This document shows, in pieces, positions 26,150 to 34,589 of a DNA stretch of 64,000 nt (position 1 is the first letter of the stretch; each line of letters begins with the position of its first letter). The DNA is taken from the NCBI RefSeq assembly GCF_035984415.1, contig NZ_CP130720.1:7254001-7318000 (forward strand), given 5' to 3'. The translations under genes and the position numbers were made by a program. This DNA is from Streptomyces sp. NBC_01296 (GTDB lineage Bacteria; Actinomycetota; Actinomycetes; Streptomycetales; Streptomycetaceae). The notes under the pieces are model-generated. The model searched no databases. It was not told the DNA's origin and saw nothing but the letters and a program-made list of their open reading frames with translations.

Positions 26150-26251
26150 TCTTCGTCTGCTGGTGGTACGGGAGGCACACCCATGCTGACCAGCGGAAAC
26201 GTCAGTTGATGCGCCCCCTTGGTCTGGGCTGGTCCGGAGCTGGTCCGGATC
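26150..26251. repeat. Attachment-site remnant C (partial core)
   Basis: TCTTCGTCTGCTGGTGGTAC (26150-26169) is identical to the distal part of core D, and the right arm pair TGGTCCGGAGC / TGGTCCGGATC lies at 26230-26251, again starting 61 bp after the core end. The rest of the dehydrogenase tail is replaced: the minus strand reads YHQQTKSLLDVCGADY then a stop. No left arm pair is found. The junction was probably altered by a deletion or a second recombination. Confidence 0.68.
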
Positions 26252-26329
26252 TTTGCCCGGGCGCTCCTGGCGTGGGGTGGGCCGGGAAGTTCTGGGAATG
26301 ATTGCTGGGAGGCTTCCGTCGTCCGCCGC

Positions 26330-26545
26330 GCGGACATCCGCGCGGCGGACCATCGTCTCGTACCAGCCGGAGCCCCACCACTCGCCGATCGACTCGGTGT
26401 GGGAGCCGTGCAGGGGAGCAGGCGGAGGGTGGCTTCCGGGCCGAGGTTCTCGTCGACCTGCTGCCAGAGGTCGATCTCCCGGTGGACGGACGTGAGGATC
26501 CGCGCCCATCCCCGATGCCACGGGCCCGCCGTGGCCGGAACTGCG
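26330..26545 (-). pseudogene. Frameshifted coding remnant, function unknown
   Basis: On the minus strand one frame gives WARILTSVHREIDLWQQVDE and NLGPEATLRLLPC, and an adjacent frame continues with GSHTESIGEWWGSGWYETMV. Both pieces have protein-like composition and join at one point, suggesting a single gene broken by a frameshift. I do not recognise the family, and no start or intact domain remains. Confidence 0.35.
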
Positions 26546-27180
26546 GCCGCCTAACGTCCTTGCTGCCGACCCGGGTTCACGCGGCCGTCGGTGGGAAAGG
26601 GCGGCCACCTGTGGCAGGGCAAGAAGTCGGTCGGCGTGTACGAGCAGCCTGACCCAGTGCTGTGTGACGCCGACTGTCTCGCCACACGTATGGCGCTGAG
26701 GTACCGAACGAACGTCGCGGAGGTTCAAGTACGCGCCGTGTCCGTATTCCTAAGATTCGACGGCAGAAGGGAAACCCGGGGTGTTCCAGGACGGGTACAC
26801 ACCAAGGACAAGAAACGCGTGAAACAAGAGAAGTCCAGCCGGAAGGCCGTCATCGCAGGCACCGGCGCCGGCATGGACATCCCCAACGGGGTGATCGGCA
26901 ATGGCCGGACCGGGCGCTCCCAGGCCCGTCGATCAAGGTGATCGTTTGCCGCCGGGCCACCTCGGTGTCCGTCAGCACCAGCAGCGCGCGCGGCCTGCCT
27001 GCGGACAGCCCCGCTCCGCTGGAGCCCGCTCGTTGCTGATCAGCCGGTTCCACGCCTTCTGCGCGCCGAGCTCGGACTTCTCGGCCCCTTTAGTTCGTGC
27101 AAGCAATCAGCTCTTTGATCGTCGAGGAGCCTTTTCCTGAAACCCGGTGGTCGGACAGTGCTGCCGTGGGAAGCGGAGAC
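26546..27180. other. Non-coding stretch upstream of the GMC gene
   Basis: About 635 bp. Overlapping short frames on both strands show no domain and no ribosome-binding site. The composition is mixed, with a lower G+C patch around 26780-26840 that looks like degraded DNA. The GMC promoter should be at the right end. Confidence 0.4.
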
Positions 27181-28689
27181 ATGATGGGCAAGAGTCCTTA
27201 TGACTATGTCGTGGTGGGAGCGGGGACGGCGGGATGCGTGATTGCCTCCCGGCTTTCGGAACGCCCGGGCGTGCGGGTGTTGTTGCTGGAGGCGGGAGCC
27301 CGGGACGCAACCGAGGCGATGGCATCTCCTTGGGGGTTCCTGGGGTTCGACCCGTCATCCCTTTGGCTGGGCGCCTCGACCGTGCAGGCCGGTACAGGCA
27401 GGGCCGCTGACGTGCTGCGCGGTAAGGCGCTCGGCGGATCGTCGAGCATCAACGGCCTCTACCACCTGCGGGGGCACCGGTCCGGTTACGACGAATGGCC
27501 CGGCCTCGGTGCTCCGGGCTGGGGTTTCGACGACCTGCTGCCTTATTTCCGCCGCAGCGAGAGCACTCGCAGTCGTGATGCCTCCGTGCGGGGCACGGAC
27601 GGGCCGGTCGCGGTCGCCCCGGTCCCGGAACCCCATCCCCTGGCCACGGCGGGCGTCGACGCCGCAGTGGAGGCTGGGTTCGCACGCGCCGATGACATCG
27701 GCAGCGGGCTGGAGACCGGGTTCGGGTGGAGTGACATGAATCTGCCCGGCGGCGCCCGCCAGAGCGCGGCCGACGCCTACATCCGTCCGTTCCTCGACCG
27801 GCCGAACCTGGACGTCGTCACGGACGCGACCGTGCAGCGGCTGCGCACCACCGCGGGCCGCTGCACCGGCGTCGAGTACACCATCGGTGGGGAGCACCTG
27901 TCCATCGACAGCGCCGAGGTCATATTGACCGCGGGAGCCATCGGTTCCGCGCACCTCCTGATGCTGTCAGGGATCGGCCCGGCCCAACACCTTGAGGAAC
28001 ACGGCATCGACGTCGTCGCCGACCTGCCGGGAGTGGGATCCCATCTGCAGGACCATCCGATGGCGGGCGTGGTGTACGAGGCCGACCAGCCCGTACCGTT
28101 CGTTCCTGCCAACCCGCCGGCCGAAATGATGGGCCTGCTGTTCAGCGATACCGCCGCGGCCCGGCCGGACCTTCAGGTCTACATCGTCGCCGCACCGCTC
28201 CCGTCGGCTTGGGGCCAGCCGCCGGCGGGCGGCTACTCCATAGTCTTCTCCGCGATGGCTCCGCACAGCAGCGGCACCGTGCGCCTGGCGGACGCCCATC
28301 CCGCCAGTGTTCCCGTCGTCGACCCGGGCTACCTGAGCGACGACCGTGACTTGGAGGTCATGCGCAAGGGCCTGGCAGTGGCACGTCGCATCGGCGAGGC
28401 CGACGCGTTCGCCGACTGGCGCAAGCAGGAAGCGGTGCCGGGCTCCGGGACGAGCGGCGAATCTGTGGACGAGTTCATTCGCAAGGCCACCGGCCCCTAC
28501 TTCCACTTCACCGGCACCTGCCGCATGGGAACCGACGCCGATGCCGTCGTCGACCCTGCGAACCTTCGCGTGCACGGAATAGCCGGACTGCGGGTCGCCG
28601 ATGCCTCGGTGATGCCGTCCATCCCCTCGGCCAACACCAACGCGACCGTTTACGCCATCGCCGAACGGGCCGCCGAACTGATCGACTGA
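27181..28689 (+). CDS. GMC family FAD-dependent oxidoreductase
   Basis: 502 residues. A GGAG site precedes ATG 27181; the next codon is also ATG. The FAD-binding Rossmann motif is DYVVVGAGTAGCVIASRLSE (~7-26). GMC signature 1 is visible as LRGKALGGSSSINGLYHLRG, signature 2 as GAIGSAHLLMLSGIGP, and the C-terminal substrate domain carries the active-site His/Asn region (HFTGTCRMG ... SANTNATVY). The family oxidises alcohols (choline, sugars, aromatic alcohols). It heads a run with an inositol-phosphatase-like protein and an F420-reductase-like protein, all spaced by ~45-115 bp. Confidence 0.88.
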   Translation: MMGKSPYDYVVVGAGTAGCVIASRLSERPGVRVLLLEAGARDATEAMASPWGFLGFDPSSLWLGASTVQAGTGRAADVLRGKALGGSSSINGLYHLRGHRSGYDEWPGLGAPGWGFDDLLPYFRRSESTRSRDASVRGTDGPVAVAPVPEPHPLATAGVDAAVEAGFARADDIGSGLETGFGWSDMNLPGGARQSAADAYIRPFLDRPNLDVVTDATVQRLRTTAGRCTGVEYTIGGEHLSIDSAEVILTAGAIGSAHLLMLSGIGPAQHLEEHGIDVVADLPGVGSHLQDHPMAGVVYEADQPVPFVPANPPAEMMGLLFSDTAAARPDLQVYIVAAPLPSAWGQPPAGGYSIVFSAMAPHSSGTVRLADAHPASVPVVDPGYLSDDRDLEVMRKGLAVARRIGEADAFADWRKQEAVPGSGTSGESVDEFIRKATGPYFHFTGTCRMGTDADAVVDPANLRVHGIAGLRVADASVMPSIPSANTNATVYAIAERAAELID

Positions 28690-28804
28690 GCCTTCTTCCG
28701 CGCCCACGGCGCTTCCACAACGCGCTTCATCCCCCCGTCGTCCGTCGTCCGTCGAACGCGACCCCGACCGGCCTCATCACCCCTCCTCAGACAGGAGCAC
28801 CACC

Positions 28805-29623
28805 ATGTCCGAAACGCTTCAGACCACGGACGTCGTCACCTCCGACGCCGACCTGCTCGACCGCACCGCGACCGCCGTGCGCGCCGCCGGTGCGGCGCTG
28901 CGCGAGCGTTTCGGCGATGTGGTCCGTTACGAGACCCGTGACGAGCTGATGCGTGCGCTCGCCGTCAACGACGACACGGCCCTGGACATCCTGCGCCACC
29001 GCCTCACGAGCCTGCGCCCGGAGGCCGGCTGGGTGGAGGACGAACTGGACGGCGGGGCGCTGCCGCCCGGCGAGTGGTGGGTCGTGGACCCGGCCGAAGG
29101 CAACGTCAACCACCTGCACGCGCTGCCGGAGTGGGCGGTGACCGCGACCCTCGTGCGTGAGAACCAGCCGGTGCTCACCGCGGTCCACCTGCCGCTGACC
29201 GGCGAGACCTACACCGCGCTCACCGGCGCCGGCGCCTACCTCGACGGCCGGCCGCTGCGCGTCTCCCCGACCGCGGACCTCGGCCTGAGCATCGTGGCCA
29301 CCAGCCAGGCCCGGCCCGACGAGGACGAGAGGGTCGTACGGCGCGTCGGCTCCTCGATCACCGCGATGCTCTTCGACGCGCTCGTCGTCCGCACCGCCGT
29401 GCCCGCGACCCTGCACCTCACGAACGTGGCCGCCGGCCGCATCGACGCCTTCTGGCAGTTCGCCGGCGCCCGAGCGGACCTGCTGCCCGGCGCGCTGCTC
29501 GTCACCGAGGCCGGCGGACAGATCTCCGACGCCGAGGGCCGCCCCTGGACCCCGCAGAGCGAGAGCTTCCTGGCCGCCGCGCCCGGCGTCCACGCCGAAG
29601 CCGTCGCCACGCTCTCCCGCTGA
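28805..29623 (+). CDS. Inositol monophosphatase-like protein with altered metal motif
   Basis: 272 residues from ATG 28805, behind AGGAG. The fold of the IMPase/FBPase superfamily is recognisable: VEDELDGG replaces the usual GEE region, WVVDPAEGNVNHLH replaces DPxDGTxN, and ADLLPGALLVTEAGGQ retains the Asp and EAGG motif. The second Asp of DPxDG is Glu here and the Thr is missing, so metal binding may be weakened. Phosphatase activity on a sugar or inositol phosphate is therefore uncertain; a repurposed binding or regulatory role is possible. It follows the GMC gene by 115 bp. Confidence 0.78.
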   Translation: MSETLQTTDVVTSDADLLDRTATAVRAAGAALRERFGDVVRYETRDELMRALAVNDDTALDILRHRLTSLRPEAGWVEDELDGGALPPGEWWVVDPAEGNVNHLHALPEWAVTATLVRENQPVLTAVHLPLTGETYTALTGAGAYLDGRPLRVSPTADLGLSIVATSQARPDEDERVVRRVGSSITAMLFDALVVRTAVPATLHLTNVAAGRIDAFWQFAGARADLLPGALLVTEAGGQISDAEGRPWTPQSESFLAAAPGVHAEAVATLSR

Positions 29624-29667
29624 CCCCGCGCACCACAACCCGCACCCAACGCAAGGACCAGAACATC

Positions 29668-30264
29668 ATGACCACGATCGCAGTTCTCGGAAACGGCCGC
29701 GTCGGCGGCAACCTGGCGAAAGCCCTCACCCTGGCAGGGCACGAGGTGACCGTCGCGGACCGCGCGCCGGGCGCCGCCGCCGATGCCGCCCGGGCGGCCC
29801 GGATCGTCATCAACGCCACCCCGGGCGCCGGCTCCCTGGAACGTCTCGCCGCCCTGCGCGAAGAGCTGCACGGCAAGATCCTCGTGGACGTCTCCAACGC
29901 TACCGTCGACGGACCGGACGGACTGCCCGCCGCCCTGATCTACCCCGGTTCAAGCCTCGCCGAGCAACTCCAGGCAGCGCTCCCCGAAACGCACGTCGTC
30001 AAGACGCTCAACACCATGCTCTTCCCGGTGATGACCGCCCCGGCCACGCTCACCCAGACGCCAACCGCCTTCCTCTCCGGCGAGGAACCGGAGGCCAAGC
30101 GGACCGTCCTTGAACTGCTCATCGACCTCGGCTGGCGCAAGGAATGGATCACCGACCTCGGCGGGATCCAGACCGCCCGCGCCACGGAGGCCGCGATACT
30201 GTTCGTACCGCACGTCATCCGGTCCATCGGATTCACCCCCTTCGCGATCTCGATCGCCCGCTGA
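29668..30264 (+). CDS. NADPH-dependent F420 reductase-like oxidoreductase
   Basis: 198 residues. It begins with a dinucleotide-binding strand-turn-helix (TTIAVLGNGRVGGNLAKALT) and continues with ARIVINATPGAGSLERLAAL and VKTLNTMLFPVM, typical of the F420_oxidored family (NADP oxidoreductase, coenzyme F420-dependent). Such proteins move hydride between NADP and F420 or reduce small substrates. It lies 44 bp after the IMPase-like gene and probably shares its transcript. The perfect hairpin at 30662-30705 is the next possible terminator. Confidence 0.83.
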   Translation: MTTIAVLGNGRVGGNLAKALTLAGHEVTVADRAPGAAADAARAARIVINATPGAGSLERLAALREELHGKILVDVSNATVDGPDGLPAALIYPGSSLAEQLQAALPETHVVKTLNTMLFPVMTAPATLTQTPTAFLSGEEPEAKRTVLELLIDLGWRKEWITDLGGIQTARATEAAILFVPHVIRSIGFTPFAISIAR

Positions 30265-30876
30265 CCGTCGAGCCGCGCAACCTGCAGGTGACCGGAGCCG
30301 GCACCGGCACGGATGGGTTCCCGGTGGGACACGACCGCGACAGGATGATCTTGGCCGACACGGCTTGGCAGGCCGATCGGCATGGCCCGCCGGCCGGAAG
30401 ACGCCCGGATTCGGCTGCGGCTCGGTGAGTGACCCACCCGGGCAACTACGAGGTCGCGCTCACGGTCCGTTCCGTCGACACCGGGGCTGTGCACTACGAA
30501 CTCGGTGCCTCCGGGGCAGCACCTGCCTGGGCGTGGCCGACGCCATCGGCCCACACGGCGAACTGCGCGCCGGCCACTAACCGTTACCTCCGGCGAAAGG
30601 TCCGACCGAGGCGGCGAAGACGTCCCCGGCACGAGCCCATGAGGGAGGACCGAGCGCGAGGGCGACCCCTGACGATCAGGCTGCGACCTGATCGTCAGGG
30701 GTCGCGTCGTTCATCTCGCCGAATCAGAAGCATCAGCTCTGCCTCCCGGGCCGCTGCAATGCGAGCCGTCTATAGGAAGATTGGCACGGTGTCCACATGG
30801 GTCATGGCGGCGTCCTGCGGAACACGACCACCACAGGACGGCGTTGAAGCAATGAAGACGAGAGGATCGCAGAGGG
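30265..30876. other. Non-coding stretch with traces of decayed coding sequence
   Basis: 612 bp before the AraC gene. Frames on the plus strand give protein-like scraps (NYEVALTVRSVDTGAVHYEL, GVADAIGPHGELRAGH) but no domain and several frame breaks. Apart from the perfect inverted repeat at 30662-30705 I see no defined element. Confidence 0.4.
30662..30705. terminator. Perfect 19-bp inverted repeat, likely terminator
   Basis: GCGACCCCTGACGATCAGG (30662-30680) and its exact complement (30687-30705) flank a 6-nt loop CTGCGA. It lies ~400 bp after the F420-reductase-like gene and ~170 bp before the AraC gene. The perfect symmetry suits a bidirectional terminator; an operator role is less likely given its length. 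Confidence 0.6.
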
Positions 30877-31911
30877 ATGCACGGTACTGGAGCGGAGGTC
30901 GACGGCGCGCGCGGGGTGTTCGCGGTGGACTCGACCGCCCCGGATTCCGCACCGCGGGGACTCGACGTTTTCCGGCGCGGGTGGCAGACGCAGGTCGGCG
31001 ACGATGTCTTCCAACTGCCGGCCTTCAGTCCGGACACGATCGGTGACTTCCGGGTCAAGGGCAACGTGGCCAAGGTGCATGGCGCGGCGATCGCCGATCT
31101 CCACGCCGCGTCGGCAACCCGGACCGCGGACGTCCCGGGCGGCGATCAGGACCTGGTTGCCATGTACGTCGTGCGGAGCGGCGCATGGACTCTGGGCGGC
31201 CCGTCCGGCTACGGCGACCAGACCGTGTCGGCCGGGCAGTTCCTCGTCCGGCACCTCGGGCGTCTGACGGCCTTCGAGACGACGGCGCACCTCACGGCGA
31301 AGTTCCTCGTCCTGCCCCCCGGCGAGCTCAAACCCCTGCTCGGGAACCGGGTCGTCACCGGGCCGGCGGACTCGGCCGAGGTGCGCTTGCTGACGGCCCT
31401 TGCAGACATGATCCACATGACCGTGGCCGACCTCGGCCCGGCCGGTGTGGCAGCTGCCCAAGGTACCCTGATCGAGCTGACCAAGGCGGTGGTGAAGGGC
31501 CGGTTCGACGACGTAGAGCCCCGGTTGGCTCCCGCGCTCACCCAGGCAGCCAAGGACCTCGCGGACCGTCGGCTCGCTGATCCCGAACTTTCTCCGGCGA
31601 TGCTTGCGCGTGAACTCAACGTCTCCGTCCGCACGCTGCACCGGGCATTCGCCGCGGTGGGAGAGCAGGTGAGCACCTACATCCGCCACCGGCGACTGCA
31701 TGAGGCCCGGCTCGCCCTTGTCTCGCCGTCAGGGCGCCTGAGCATTTCGGAACTCGCCGCACACTGGCAGTTCGCGGACGGCAGTCACTTCACCCGAGCC
31801 TTCAAGAAGCACTACGGTCAGACTCCCACCGAGTGCGCCCGCTCGACCGGACCGGCCTCGCTCTCGCCGAACCGGCACCCGCCGGGCCACGGGTCGGCCG
31901 ATAGCGCGTGA
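30877..31911 (+). CDS. AraC family transcriptional regulator
   Basis: 344 residues from ATG 30877 after an AGAGGG sequence. Residues ~30-210 resemble the AraC-binding-like sensor domain (cupin-type, FRVKGNVAKVHGAAIADLHA ... GQFLVRHLG). The C-terminal two-helix-turn-helix domain is clear: LSPAMLARELNVSVRTLHRA, then LSISELAAHWQFADGSHFTR and AFKKHYGQTPTE. It lies downstream of the GMC/IMPase/F420 genes in the same direction and may regulate them. The C-terminal 20 residues are a low-complexity tail. Confidence 0.87.
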   Translation: MHGTGAEVDGARGVFAVDSTAPDSAPRGLDVFRRGWQTQVGDDVFQLPAFSPDTIGDFRVKGNVAKVHGAAIADLHAASATRTADVPGGDQDLVAMYVVRSGAWTLGGPSGYGDQTVSAGQFLVRHLGRLTAFETTAHLTAKFLVLPPGELKPLLGNRVVTGPADSAEVRLLTALADMIHMTVADLGPAGVAAAQGTLIELTKAVVKGRFDDVEPRLAPALTQAAKDLADRRLADPELSPAMLARELNVSVRTLHRAFAAVGEQVSTYIRHRRLHEARLALVSPSGRLSISELAAHWQFADGSHFTRAFKKHYGQTPTECARSTGPASLSPNRHPPGHGSADSA

Positions 31912-32080
31912 CCAGAGGTACGGCTGCAGTTCAGCGGATGCCGCCGACTCGTGTCCCAAGCAAGGCAGCGGGGCGCTGTGGGCGGCCTGGGCACCGGCTG
32001 GAGGCTCGACGACCTGCACCGCACGCGACCCGCCGACAACGAGGGCCGGGACGACTTGCCCGAACCGTCACGGCTTCGCC

Positions 32081-32200
32081 TGTGACTCCGACGGCTATCG
32101 CGTCACGGCTGCCAAGGGCAGCACAGTGCTCCGCACCTCGTCCTGGGACGTCAACGGAGCCCTGCCCACCATCGGCGCCGAGTACGACGCCAGAGGCCTT
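32081..32200 (+). pseudogene. RHS/YD-repeat protein fragment
   Basis: A frame reads DSDGYRVTAAKGSTVLRTSS then WDVNGALPTIGAEYD, the pattern of RHS repeats in Streptomyces secreted toxins and wall proteins (YDxDGxRxTA...TxWDVNxxLP). It has no start, no stop of its own and no neighbours of the family. It is a ~40-codon scrap. Confidence 0.45.
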
Positions 32201-32246
32201 GAGTATCGTCACCTGGGGCAGCGTCATCAGAGGAAGGGCGCAGTCA

Positions 32247-32455
32247 TGAACCCCGCCCAGCACGGAGCGGCCTTCGCAGCCGAGACCGCCGCATGCGTCG
32301 CCACGGTCACGGGAGCCGACCCTCCACCCCGCTGCCGACCTGCCCCGGCTGGACTCTCGGGGACCTCACGCGGCACGTCGGCAGCGAGCACCGGTGGTTC
32401 AGTGAACTGCTTCGCCGGCGCATCCAGCAGCCGCCGACCAGGTTCGCCCGCTCGG
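32247..32455 (+). pseudogene. Truncated, frameshifted maleylpyruvate isomerase-type (mycothiol-dependent) protein
   Basis: ATG 32247 begins NPAQHGAAFAAETAACVATV in one frame. After a frame change near 32320 the protein resumes as LPTCPGWTLGDLTRHVGSEH and RWFSELLRRRIQQPPTRFA. These are the first two helices of the MDMPI/DinB-like domain, whose His residues bind metal. The gene stops abruptly ~25 bp before the left arm repeat of site D, so it was cut by integration or deletion there. Confidence 0.65.
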
Positions 32456-32477
32456 CCTTGAGCGATTTCCAACTTCT

Positions 32478-32760
32478 TGGTCCGTGACTGGTCCGGGGGA
32501 AGGTTCCGAAGTGGTCCGGAGGTCACGTATGGCTGCCGTTTGATTACCTTCTGCGCTTGGAGTCAATGTTGCCTGGAGAGGCAATGCCCGCTCCAGGCAA
32601 CGGATTTCTGTTCTCTAGAAGAACCCGAGCTTCTTGGGGGAGTAACTGACCAAAACGTTCTTCGTCTGCTGGTGGTACTGCGTCTACACCCATGCTGCCC
32701 AGGGGAAACGATGGCTGGTGCGGCTCCTCGGCGGAGGCTGGTCCGGAAATGGTCCGGATC
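32478..32760. repeat. Attachment-site remnant D
   Basis: The core at 32615-32678 encodes YHQQTKNVLVSYSPKKLGFF and TAG on the minus strand. The left arm pair TGGTCCGTGAC / TGGTCCGGGG is at 32478-32498 and the right pair TGGTCCGGAAA / TGGTCCGGATC at 32739-32760, 61 bp past the core. Between left arm and core a hairpin (GTTGCCTGGAG, 32568-32578, with CTCCAGGCAAC, 32591-32601) occupies the position of the dehydrogenase terminator at site E. The remaining sequence to 33051 holds no recognisable gene. Confidence 0.8.
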
Positions 32761-33051
32761 GGCGAGCCATGCCACTCGGTGTCGCCGATCACTCGCGGGG
32801 AGCGGCGTGAGAGACCATCGAGGAGGGCGAAGAGCCGGGGGGAGTGCCGTCAGGCGGTGGCGGCCGGGCCCGGCTTCGGCCGACACCGTCTGGCATATTG
32901 GGCCCAGAGAGGGTGCTGGGCCGGCCAAGGCATATCGTCGCCTCACGCCCGTCGCAAGTCACGACTACGGCCTCGGCAACCGAAGCGGTGATGCCGGGCC
33001 CTCAAGCGCGACCTACAGGCTCGTGAGCTCCTGCCTCGCGATGCCGAATGC

Positions 33052-33957
33052 GTGCCCGGCGCGAGCGTGCCCGACGACTACCTGGGCGACACCCCCGACC
33101 GCGCCTTCTTCGAGACGCTGCTCGCCGAATGCGTCCCCGGGGCACGCAGGCTCGGCGAGATGAAGTTCAGCGGCGTCTTCACCGCGCACGTCCGCTCGGC
33201 GGGCACGTACGGCAGCGGTCGTGTCTTCCTCGCCGGCGACGCGGCGCACGCGATGAGCCCGTCCGGCGCGCAGGGCCTCAACACCGGCATCCAGGACGCG
33301 GTCAACCTGGGATGGAAGCTGGCCGGTGTGGTGCGGGGCGACTACCGCCCCGACCTGCTGGACAGCTACGACACCGAGCGCAGGCCGGCCGTCGACGCGG
33401 TCGCCGGCCTCTCCACCCGCCTGGCCCGGATCGGGCTGTACTCGGCCCGGCACCAGACCCTCGCCCGGGACGCCGTCTACCGGCTGGGCAGCACGACCCG
33501 GATGCTGGAGAAGGTGCTCGCGCCCAAGCTGGCCCAGCTCGACACCCACTACGGCGCTCGGCCGAAAATACGCTCCCTGGTGCCGGGCGAACGCCTGCCC
33601 CTCGGCTGGCGCGAGTCGAACGCGGCGCCGGTGCTGCGCGTCGACCGCTACACCGTGTTGCTCTGGCCGGGCCTGCGGTACCGGTACGAGCGCTGGATCG
33701 GGCTCGTCGAGCGGCTGCGTGAGCAGGTCACCGAGGCAGCCGTCTCCGATCTGGGCGGCCGCCCGCCAGGCCCGCTGCTGAGCAAACTCCCCCGCGAGGC
33801 ACACGCCCTGATCATCCGGCCCGACGGCCACCTCGACAGCCTCGTCCCCCTGGACGACAACGCCCCCGCCGCCGCTGTCCGCAACGTCGGCCAGGCACTG
33901 GCCCGGCATGTGATCCCACACCCCGTCGCTTCGCAACGCGCCGGGCAGTCCGCCTAA
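33052..33957 (+). pseudogene. FAD-binding aromatic monooxygenase lacking its N-terminal FAD domain
   Basis: About 300 residues remain of a ~500-residue family. The second FAD motif is intact (GRVFLAGDAAHAMSPSGAQG then LNTGIQDAVNLGWKLAGV), as is a thioredoxin-like C-terminal region. The N-terminal GxGxxG nucleotide-binding fold is absent. The open frame runs upstream of GTG 33052 without a credible start and loses similarity ~300 bp from arm repeat D, so the 5' half was lost at the element end. Without the Rossmann fold it should be inactive. It is followed 34 bp on by an AhpD-like gene and looks like the first member of a former operon. Confidence 0.78.
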
Positions 33958-33991
33958 CACCTGTCCCGGAATCAACCCGAAGGAGCCAGCC

Positions 33992-34555
33992 ATGAGTACC
34001 ACCACCCCCCGTGTCACCCTCACCGAAGTCGCCGACATGACGCCCGAACAGCTTGCGGTGTACGAGAAGTTCCAGTCCAACCTGACCCGCGCACTGCTGC
34101 TGACCAAGAATTCGGCAGCCGCTCACCTCGCGCTCGGCGGCACCTTCACCGTCGGACTGCTGAGCCTGCTGGACCGCGAGGTGGTTGTGCTGCGCGTGGC
34201 CCGGCTGCGCGACAGCGAGTTCGAGCGTCTGCTGCACTACCCGCTCGCGAAGAAGGCCGGGCTGGACGACACCGGGATCAAGGCGATCGAGGACGGCCTC
34301 TACGACGAACTGCCGCCCGCCCGCGCCGCCCTGGTCCGCTACGTCACCGACTGCATGGTCGACCACAAGGCGAGCGAGGAGGCCTACTCCACCCTGCGCG
34401 CGTACTACTCGCAGAACGAGGTCGCTGAGATCACCCACCTCGCGGGGCACAGCGCCATGACCGCCATGTACCTCGCCAGCCTGGACATCCCGCTCGACGA
34501 GGGCATTGCCTCCTGGGGTCGGCTGACCGAGGTCCAGGACGAGGTCAAGAGCTGA
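33992..34555 (+). CDS. Carboxymuconolactone decarboxylase/AhpD-like protein
   Basis: 187 residues from ATG 33992, behind AAGGAG. The helical CMD fold is suggested by LLTKNSAAAHLALGGTFTVG, then REVVVLRVARLRDSEFERLL and EVAEITHLAGHSAMTAMYLA. The CxxC pair of AhpD peroxidoreductases is absent (RDSEFER occupies the region), so a decarboxylase, hydratase or lyase-like role is more likely than peroxidase. It lies between the truncated monooxygenase and the aldo/keto reductase with gaps of 34 bp on both sides, indicating one transcript. Confidence 0.82.
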   Translation: MSTTTPRVTLTEVADMTPEQLAVYEKFQSNLTRALLLTKNSAAAHLALGGTFTVGLLSLLDREVVVLRVARLRDSEFERLLHYPLAKKAGLDDTGIKAIEDGLYDELPPARAALVRYVTDCMVDHKASEEAYSTLRAYYSQNEVAEITHLAGHSAMTAMYLASLDIPLDEGIASWGRLTEVQDEVKS

Positions 34556-34589
34556 ACCCCGCACGCCGCCCGATCCGAGAGGAAGAACG

